Source: Blastomussa wellsi
Lineage: Eukaryota; Cnidaria; Anthozoa; Scleractinia; Plerogyridae
Direction: 5' to 3'
Length of the DNA: 64,000 nucleotides
NCBI GenBank assembly: GCA_947652115.1
Contig: OX393563.1
Location: forward strand, 28,615,603 to 28,679,602
The notes under the pieces were generated by a model, which made no database searches, was not told the DNA's origin, and was given only the letters and a program-made list of their open reading frames with translations. Within the stretch, counting starts at the first letter, position 1. Each line of letters begins with the position of its first letter. Both the position numbers and the translations under genes were made by a program. Of the stretch, positions 44,617 to 53,800 are shown in pieces.

Positions 44617-47600
44617 ATGAAATCTTCGCCGTCTGTTGCTGTGTCTATTGGCCTCGGAATTTTAATTTTCCTCCTTCTGCTCTCTATCGTGGGAATTGTT
44701 TTTCTCAGACGATATCTGAAGACATTGAAAGGCTCGAAGCCATCTCGAAAGCTGGGAACTGCCATTACGCCGAGAGAGCCACCGGACTTTGTAATTCCGC
44801 CGTACACTATTATTGCAGAAGAAAGCGACGGAGCTGACACTGTAAGCGAAAATGGTGAATCTAAAAAAGATGCGGACGCGGGAAATCTTTCTCCTCCTTC
44901 TTTCAGACGAGCGATTTCAATGCCATCGCCGTCGAGTCAGTTAGGAAGTAAACAAGTACTCTCTCGCTTGGAGGAAGGCGGAGTAGTAACGGGGATATCA
45001 ACAAAGGAATATCGACCCCAGTATCGGCGAGCAGTGTCGCAATTCGCGCCATGTTCGGCTCAAACGAAGAGAGAGCCGGCGAGAAAAACGTCAGTTGCGC
45101 CATATGGAAAGCTGGAAGTTTCGTTACAGTTTGTGACTGCCAAAAACGTGCTTATTGTTCAGGTATGTTTGCCTTCCTAATCTCCTTTTAGCTTCTTTTT
45201 GACAGTTTTCGAACAGTTTGATATATTTGTTTGAAAGTTTGGGGACTAATTTAAGCCGAGATGAAAAGAATTCCTGCATAATACACTGATGATATCTTGG
45301 GGGAGTGAATGTGCGACTTTGAAGTTTATTTGCTATATTTCCTTTTTTTTTAATTTTTCGCTGCAGTTGTATCGTTACTTTATTTAACGTATTTTGTTTA
45401 TACAGTAGTTGACTGTAGTTCAATGCTTATTCAGTAATCTTCTAAAATCCCTTGAGGATCACAAACAAAACAGATGTTTTTTTTATAAAATCACACTTAC
45501 TCCTAAAAAACTTTAAAATCTTTCGTTTCGTCTTTTTATATTTCAGCACCAATAGCTGACGTAGTTTTATAGCCATTGTTCTAGTGCTGGTTGTAAAGAA
45601 AGTGCTTTATTGTTTTTACGGTGTACAAGGCAGGTCCCATTTCAAAATAATGTTCCTTTATTGCCCAGCCCCTCTTTTCCAGTTCATTGATTAAATAATA
45701 TTTTATTAAAAAAACCGTTAGCATTCTTACTTTATATGTAATGCAGTGTATAAATTTATATAAGTCTGCTAAAATAACCTATATTATGGCTAGAGATCTT
45801 AGCAAGCTCTACTGAGCTTTTATACGAAGATTAGCGTACGGCTTGAAAACTGTAACTTACATAGCAGATGGATTTAATTATGAATGTAAATATTTAACTG
45901 CTTTGCTAATTAACAATCGTGACTTCTTGTGAAAAATTTGGATTATCTTTCTACGTCATAAAAAAGGAATTATCGAGGAAACAAGCCTTATAGAGGAGAT
46001 GGTTGTCCCGTCTCGAAATGCTTCTAGCCTCCCCTGTAACTATATACTTCGAGAAGCCCCTTTTTTCTTAGCCCGTCAGGCATCGAACAAATAGCACGAG
46101 AGGGAAAATGGCCGTGGGAAATCCCTCGGGAAATCCCTCTCGATTTTCAACTTGAAGTCTTCCTGCTTTTCGCTTCATGCGTGATAGACTAAGAAAAAGG
46201 GACTGCTCGAATAGACCACTCCATCTACTCCCCCCCCCCTCCCACCCACCTGCCCCATCTCCCGACCCACCCTGTTTTTCCCATGATGGAGGGCAATTTT
46301 GCTGTTACGGTGATTCCAGAAGTGCGCAATCTCAGGCAAACTTCAAGAGCTTCCTAACAGGAACAAAGGCCGAAGGGTGATTCATTTTGTAATTTGATTG
46401 ATCGATCGATCGATTTTAACTGTTTGTCTGTCTGGTCGGTTGGTTGGTTGTCTGGCTGGTTGGTTTGTTTTTTATTTGTTCATTTGTATTTTTTCAGGTA
46501 AACGGTGCGTATGATTTGCCTCAAGTGCGCCTGTCTGGGATTTCCACTCCTTATGTTCGTGTGCATCTGTTACCAGGGCAACGCCACAAAGACAGCAGGT
46601 CAAATTTCTTGAATCTTGGAACCAATCGCATATGCATGTTCGATCAAATCACATTGCAAGAAGTACAAAGGTAGGCATCCGGCTAAGGAAAGAAGGAGTA
46701 AAGAAGCTATACCACGTTATTTTAACTCCTTTTTCAGACGTACAGAATTACTTTTAAACTACAAATGAATAGTTGTTTAAGACGTAAACTCAAACCTAAA
46801 GTAAGTAATAATGGTTTACAAGCAAAGTTGGTTATTGGTAAGCTTTGTGATTCCGAAATTTGTGATTCCGAAGTTACTCATGATAATTATCATTGAATTG
46901 TTTTATTTATCAGTTCAACCCTAAAGTTTGTTGTCCTCGACTATGACAAGTTCTCTCGGAGTGAGTTCGTTGCTGATGTAATGTTATCACTTCTCGACGT
47001 GGACATGGCGGACGGAACCACATTGTCACTCCACTTAAATTCCAAGACAATCTGTGAAGTAAGTATAGCGTTCTTTAAAAAAACCTGTCATGCCTGTTGT
47101 CGGAACTGGTTTTGTTATATCACGAATTACAAAAAAGAATAAAGGATTTTCGCATCAAAAAACCTATGATATTATAAAAAGCTAAAGACTCAAAGGTACG
47201 AAAATGGGTCCTCGATTTAGCGCTCTTACTCATTTAGTTATTTTTGCTATTTGTTTTCTTTAGTCGGACGAACGAGGATCATTGACGCTCTCACTATGTC
47301 AGCAGCCAACCGCTGGCCATTTGCACGTCATCATCATGAAAGCAGCTGGACTTCCTCCTCCAAAGTCCGAAACACCCGGAGGCCTGGGTAAATGGTTCTT
47401 TGTATTCAATATCACAGCTTTCTCGACATAGGCTTACGGGCCGGCTGGCAGGGAGGGGGGGGGGAGGTGAAATTTGTGCCTTGGAAAACTTTTTGGGCAA
47501 ATGGTTCACCGCCCTACCCCCCGTGGCAATAAAATGCCCCTGCACCTATTATACATTTCTCGATATTTTTCAGTTCATCAATCGTACGGGTTCTTTATTC

Positions 47601-48625
47601 ACGGAAAGTAAATTGTTTGAATCTAGGAGTAGCAGCTGAGAGTAGACCAAAGGACTGTTGTCGGCAGTAGTGACTGACGCTTAGACAACCTGAGCGGAAG
47701 TCATCATTATAGTGAATCCATTGACTCTGGTGATAACTTCCGCCCAGGCTCTCGAAACGTAAGTCACTACAACAAACGATACTTTCTTGATAAATGCAAA
47801 TATGGTAAAATTTCTTCTGAAGCTCGGTAAGAACAGTGAACTCTCTCGGGACTACACTAGTCCCAACTGTCCGTCTTAGACAGGTCTCTGGCTTATAGCG
47901 AGTTTAGATACAGTAAAATGACTGACACAGAGGACCAACACCAGTCGTCTGTCTTACAGAGGTGTTCCTGAGGACGGAGTTGTCATGCATCTTTAATTGT
48001 ATTCATTTTGTCGCGGTACAAATACCCAAAACTGGCAAGCTTATAACGTAATAGGCCGATTCCGAGTTCCTTTTACCTCTGTTCCACAACGAGTCTAAGT
48101 GCGAAACTATTCATACGAAAATGAGTGTGGTTTGCATGAACTTGAGGTAAAACACAATTTCATAAGAATGGTTTCGCAGTTAGAGTCGTTTTGACACCGA
48201 GGTAAAACATTAAAAAGAACTCGGAATTGGCCTATTCACGACTGGACTTGTTTTCGATCACATATAACTTTTTACCCGCCGCTTACCGTCGTATTAACGT
48301 TTTTATTTTGTCTTTGCCAGATACCTATGTTAAAGTTCTTTACTACGCCCAGGGCAAAGTGATAGACCGTAAAAAGACCAAGGTGGTTAAAAAATCGACA
48401 TCGCCAGTTTTCAATGAAGCCTTTATCTTCGAAATTCGAGAAGAGGACTTAAAGCGCTCCAGTATTATGTGTGAAGTGTGCAGGGGTGACACCGTGTTAA
48501 AAACAGAAAGGATTGGTCACATTACAGTAGGTTTAGAATCATTCGGCACAGAAGTACGGCACTGGAATGACATGATCATGTCCCCTCTAAAGAGAATCAC
48601 GGAAACTCATTTCCTTCATGCTTAG
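44617..48625 (+). CDS. Synaptotagmin-like double-C2 membrane protein
   Basis: Five exons join in phase to 430 residues: 44617-45162, 46498-46670, 46914-47058, 47264-47387 and 48321-48625. The N-terminus is a short lead followed by one membrane segment (VSIGLGILIFLLLLSIVGIV) and a basic stop (FLRRYLKTLKGSK). A Ser/Pro-rich linker follows (FRRAISMPSPSSQLG). C2A begins YGKLEVSLQF and includes STPYVRVHLLPGQRHKD and LDYDKFSRSEFVADVML. C2B includes HLHVIIMKAAGLP, DTYVKVLYYAQGK, SPVFNEAFIFE and HWNDMIMSPLKRITETHFLH. The C-terminal WHxL motif is altered to THFL. C2A loop 3 keeps DYD, so some calcium binding cannot be excluded. It stands head to head with the similar gene ending at 32710. Confidence 0.87.
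47645..47770. repeat. Conserved dispersed repeat, copy 3, with inverted partner
   Basis: It has AGTGACTGACGCTTAGACAA and AGCGGAAGTCATCATTATAG, like copies at 25625 and 31030. It also carries a reverse-complement partner (GGTGATAACTTCCGCCCAGG and CTCGAAACGTAAGTCAC), so the whole forms a stem-loop. It lies in intron 4 of the plus-strand synaptotagmin-like gene. Confidence 0.7.
48050..48236. repeat. Fold-back with 35-40 bp ends
   Basis: AATAGGCCGATTCCGAGTTC at the left faces GAACTCGGAATTGGCCTATT at the right, and inner GTGTGGTTTGCATGAAC and related stretches lie between. It sits just before the last exon of the plus-strand synaptotagmin-like gene. Confidence 0.8.
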
Positions 48626-50816
48626 AAAAGAAACACATGTTGCTCTTGTGAATATTGCAGCCGATGCCTTGTTTTAAGGTGTCGCATGGCCCACTCTCGT
48701 GCCAGTCCTGAAGTGCGTTTCTCAAACGTCCCGATGGCTGCTTTACATAACGTCAATTTCTATCAATTTACGATTTATTGCTTGTGTTTAAAATCACCAC
48801 AAACTGAACCTCTGTTGGTAAACGTTTTGCAAACAATTTAGCCTTTCGAGCTCCAAATGGCCTCGGGAGGTTTTAGAAACGGACGCCAGTCTGCAGACAA
48901 CTCGATCAGCTGATTGTCGCTCAGCTGCATTCTCGTCCCCAGAGCCGCTTGTCCCTCTTAACCAGCTGGGCCTGTGCACGAGGAACAAGTGGCTCTGGGG
49001 ACACACGATTTGATTCGCTAAAATCAAACAAAGGAAGTCCAATCACATCAGCCGTTTTAAACGTGCTAACGATAAAGGGTTTTAAAACGGCTGATGTGAT
49101 TGGACTCCCTTTGTTTGATTTCAGGCGAATCAAATCGTGTGTCCCAGAACCACTTGTTCTTCGTGCCCACGGGCCCAGCCGGCTAAGAGGGAAAAGTGCC
49201 TCTGGGGAGGAGAATGGCTCAGCTGCAGCCGCTCACTGAGGAATCTGCGAGGCAGAGTCTGACTGAAAACCACACAGAGGTTAACACATCCGCTTTCCAT
49301 CGCCTCTTATTTTTCAAAGTTTGAATGAAAACGTTTGAAGAAAATCGAGGCGATAGCACTGATGGATAACAATGATTCCCTAATTCACGTTTTCAGAGAA
49401 AGTTTTCACGTTTTTCGCTCAAAAATAAAAGTTGTCATTCTTACAGTGGCAGTTTTGCCGGGAGCTGGAAACGCGCCCTGCGCCTGACCGCTGTGACATC
49501 ATGTGACGTCATTAGATTTATACTTTGCTTGATTATGAAATCTAAAAAAAGACAGAATGATTCAAGAATATGCAGCTGAATTTTATTTTCCTTACTAATT
49601 TACATTACTAACGGACAGATACAGACACAGACACAGCATGAAAAGAAAACTTTACTGCGGTGTAAAGTTTTCACATTAAAGCTTGCGTAGTGGTACGGAT
49701 ACTTTACGTTGCCATAAAGCTCTTTACGACATGTTTACAACAACTTTCGCACAATAGCATAAATGCGGGTTTACAATCTTTACTGAGCTTTACTGCATAG
49801 CTTAAGCTAAATATTATTTAGCTTAAGCTATGCGAGCTTTTCGTGTTGTGAGATTCAATATAGATTTATTGCAACTGTATGGACTACAAAATGGTTATAT
49901 ATTTTAATTCCTATAATAGCAAGTATAAAAATCTGGAAAATTTTTCAATATAGTTTAAGCAGTATTTAATTCAAGGCAAAATTATAAAAGGATAAAAGTA
50001 ATGATATATAATGCTTAGAAGAATTTACATTAAAATAAAAGTAATATAAATTTACTAAAATTACTGTATAGCTGAAAAATTACAACTTCTCAAGAAGGTA
50101 TTCAAGGTATTCCTATTGCGTATGATTGTTATAAAATAAAACATTTTCTTCCAAACCTCTGGTATTATGGTTTATGTCTGTCATATTTCATATTTTTTTT
50201 TTAATTCTTTCATGATCGTTTTCTTTTTTATTTTAAAAAAATATATCTCATATTGCCATCTTTGTTATAAAGATTTTACCTTTTGACTGTTTGATTTCAT
50301 TAATTGATGTCAGCTGAATATGCACAAATGTAGAATAATGTAATCTGCCTGCTGCATTCACGACTTTGTCGGAAAGTTTTCTATGAAGTATATATTGTAA
50401 GCTACAACGTAACCCAACTACAGCGGCTGTAAATTGTTCAATATCTTCAACCTGACATTCAAAATACACCGCAGCGTCCCAGTAGAAAACGGGGAAAACA
50501 CGATGCAGCTCCGGCGAGAAAATACACGAATGCGGTACAGTTGCAGTGAACCTGCAATACGACTGCAGTACGCTCATAACAAGCTTGCGCGTTAGTACAA
50601 GGTAGTCGAAATGTTTCGGGCTACAACATTATTTGTCTTCAAAATCAGCTAACAATAATATATCAATGCACAAGGTACCTTTCAAAACGAAGTATGATTT
50701 CATAGCACAGCTATAAATTTGATGACTGACTCAAACAACCTGTTTTCTGTTTTTTTTTTTTTTTTTTTTCAATATTAAAATATTGACTATACTTCGACTA
50801 TACCACAGTAAACCAA
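48626..50816. other. Intergenic region with a long fold-back
   Basis: 3' flanks of the plus-strand synaptotagmin-like gene and the minus-strand nuclear receptor. It contains the fold-back at 48925-49222, AT-rich sequence at 49.8-50.2 kb and a poly-T run at about 50750-50769. An AATAAA lies at about 49425. An open frame at 50248-50577 (minus) has no recognisable domain. Confidence 0.55.
48925..49222. repeat. Fold-back, about 145 bp arms
   Basis: The arms at 48925-49068 and 49076-49222 are imperfect reverse complements. They share ATTCTCNTCCCCAGAG, CACACGATTTGATTCGC, AAGTCCAATCACATCAGCCG and complements. The loop is about 7 bp. It is the longest palindrome in the window. Confidence 0.85.
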
Positions 50817-53800
50817 TCATACCACAGCATTTCCATTCATGTTCATAGTGTTTATGTTACCATTTGGAAACACAGCGTTCGGCCAATTGCTTGGCGAGCT
50901 TACAGCAGTACTGGTAATAACCAGCATCTCGTTCAGAGCACTTTCCACCGTATTTCCCAAACCGATAGACGGAAAGAACAGCCCCTCAACCGTCCCAGGG
51001 CGAATCAACCTCAGGGAGGGTAGCCTGAGTAGGAGTTTGCCAAAACGCGTTGGTTGGTTAGGGTACTGGGTACGAATGTAATCCTCCAGTGCACACTGGG
51101 TACGTTCTTGAAGGCCTTCCACGTGAGTACAGTTGGAGAGTCCTTGAGAATCTGAAAACGATCAAGAAGTGATAGAAAATAAATTTTCGTTAAGAATGTC
51201 AAAATAAAAATGACTATTCATGTACGATTTCATCTTATCCTATTCATCCCCTGTCAAGGAAAGGCTTGCACTTTTGCTGTTACCTAATAGACCCTATGCA
51301 TAAATGGCTGCTAATTTAAAATTATTTTGTGTTTATTTAAATTAGCCCCACTAACCACGTTTTTGAGCTAGTAAGTCTTTAAGAATTTTTACTCTCAAAC
51401 GTGGTTAGTGGGGATAATTTGAATATATACAAAAGAATTTTAAATTGGCAGCCATTTATGAATAGTAGTCTATTCTCACCTGTCTCCCTCACGCCTATTG
51501 TTGAGTATGGGCACCAACAGTCTCGATCTGTTGACTAATATAATCCTAATATAAAACTGAGGTGGGTAGGGCGGGAAAAAGCCACAGAAACGAGACCTGA
51601 GAAGGATAGGCGTAAAAGGAAACGAATGAGAACGGTCAACATGTTGAATATAAACTGCTTAGCAGCTTCGAGAGAATGGCATCACTCCTTTGTCTACTCT
51701 GCCTTTTATACGCGCGAGGTGAGACCGCTGAGAATAGTAGTCTATTCTCACCTGTCTCCCTCACGCCTATTGTTGAGTATGGGCACCAACAGTCTCGTGT
51801 TGAAGATAACCCTAAAATACCACGGCGGAAACTACAAAAACCGCACAAACGGATGCCCATCCTCAAAATGAGAACCCCAAACTAAAAACCCCATCCTAAC
51901 AAAAACAGAAATTAGGAACGAGGAAACGCAGAAACGAAGTCTTTTAAGCGATTAAGATGAAATCTTGACTAATATGGGCGTTGTCTGCCATTTCCTGGGC
52001 CTCAGTAAGAAGAGATCCCTTATAATTGACCCAACGTGGCGAGTTAACAGAAATCTTGGCAGGATCAAAGTTGGGAGTTTTTTCCCAGTCATGAAAAGGC
52101 ATCTTGAAAAACTAGAACAGAAGAAAGAAAAGGTAAGGCCCAGGGAATGGCAAACTCAGCCCCGGTAATCCGAGAGGGAACATTCGTTCCCCTTGAGAAT
52201 GCCACCCGAGGGGAGAAGAAAGAGGAGCGAGAACAATATAGCGAGTGGATAACAGTAAAGCGAGTGGGCAAATATAAAATATATAAAATATAAGTCGGTA
52301 TTAAGGGATAAAAGGGTGAAGGATTAAAGACGGAAACCCCGAAATAACAAAAAATAAAGGAAACATAAGGCAAATAAAAAACAATGCACTATTCGCCTAG
52401 AGAAAAATCGTTATTGCATAAGATGATACAACAAAATTATGTTGAAGGACGGTTAAATCGAGGCTGAGCAGCAGAAGAAGGCTGACGAGAAGGAGCGCGC
52501 TTCCAACACTGGGGTGACTTATGCCCTGGTTCACCACATTTGTAACAAATAACGCGAGAGGATGGCCGCTGATAGGCTTGAAAATATGGTTGCTGATATG
52601 GCAATCGTCCTCTACGCGTCTGTGTGCGATACGGTGAGGACCGCTGGAAGGACTTGTCAACCTTCGAGATCGTTTCGATAACACGGGAGAAATCCTTGTC
52701 AGCTAACAAAGCCAGGAAATACGCCTTGAACTGCTCAGCTGGGACGTGGAGCTTCTCTCTCAAAGTCGAAGCGATAACATCATAGCTGGCGGCCTTGGGG
52801 TGACTGGAGGACTTTGCAACAGAAGCTAATTCTTCTGCGTAACGAAGCGCTTCATACTTGTCGAAGTCCTCAACTCTTCTGCCACCATAATATGAAATTC
52901 TCTGTATCAATGACTCGACTGAGGTGCCTTGTGCACTTTCGAGTAAACGATAATGCAGGGCTGACAGAAATAAAAAATTTAAAAAAGGAAACTGAATAAA
53001 AAGAAAGATTCCAACAATAGGCAAGGAAAACACAAAAGGTGTAAAAACAACAATGTAATATAGCCATAAAAAACACAGCGCACAACTTGTGACCATGAAA
53101 GTGGCACGTGAAGCTAACACATTCGAAACCGCTAAATAGCTCAAATAAAGAGCGAGGAAAAAACATGACGGATTTTAAAGATGAAAATAAACAAACATAC
53201 GAATTCAGAATGGCCCGCGAAGCCCACGTGAAAAGAGGGCAAAAGTTGAGAATCAGGGCGAAAAACAAACCAAACAAAAGTATAGCCCGCGAGGCCCACA
53301 CAAAGGGGCAAATAGTTTATAACGGCGAGTAATATACAAAACAAAATAGGGCTTGCACAGCTCACACAAAACGAGGGCAAAAGTTAAAAGCAGGGCGAAT
53401 ATTTTACAAAACAAAGTTTTAGCCCGCACAGCCCACTGGTAAAGAGGGCAAACGTTATAAGCAGGGAAAATAATATGCAAAACAAAATTTAGCCCGCTGA
53501 GCTCACACAAAACGAGGGTAAACTTTTAAAGCAATTTAAATATAGTGTAATACGGTAATTATATCCCGTACTAGCCTACACGAAACGAGGGTAAAGTTTT
53601 AGAAGCAGAACGAATATACAAATAAAAATTTAGCCCGCACAGCCCACATGAAACGAGGGCAAACGTTAAAAGCAGGGCGAATAATTTATAAAACAAAATG
53701 TAGCCCGCTCAGCCCACACGAAACGAGGGCAAAGTTAAAAGCAGGGCAAATAATATATCAGACAAAATTTAACTCGCACAGCCCACACGAAACGAGGGCA

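Noticed and set aside
50248..50577. A 109-residue frame downstream of the nuclear receptor
   Set aside because: It follows the receptor stop codon, has no recognisable domain and lies in AT-rich flank; possibly 3' UTR.
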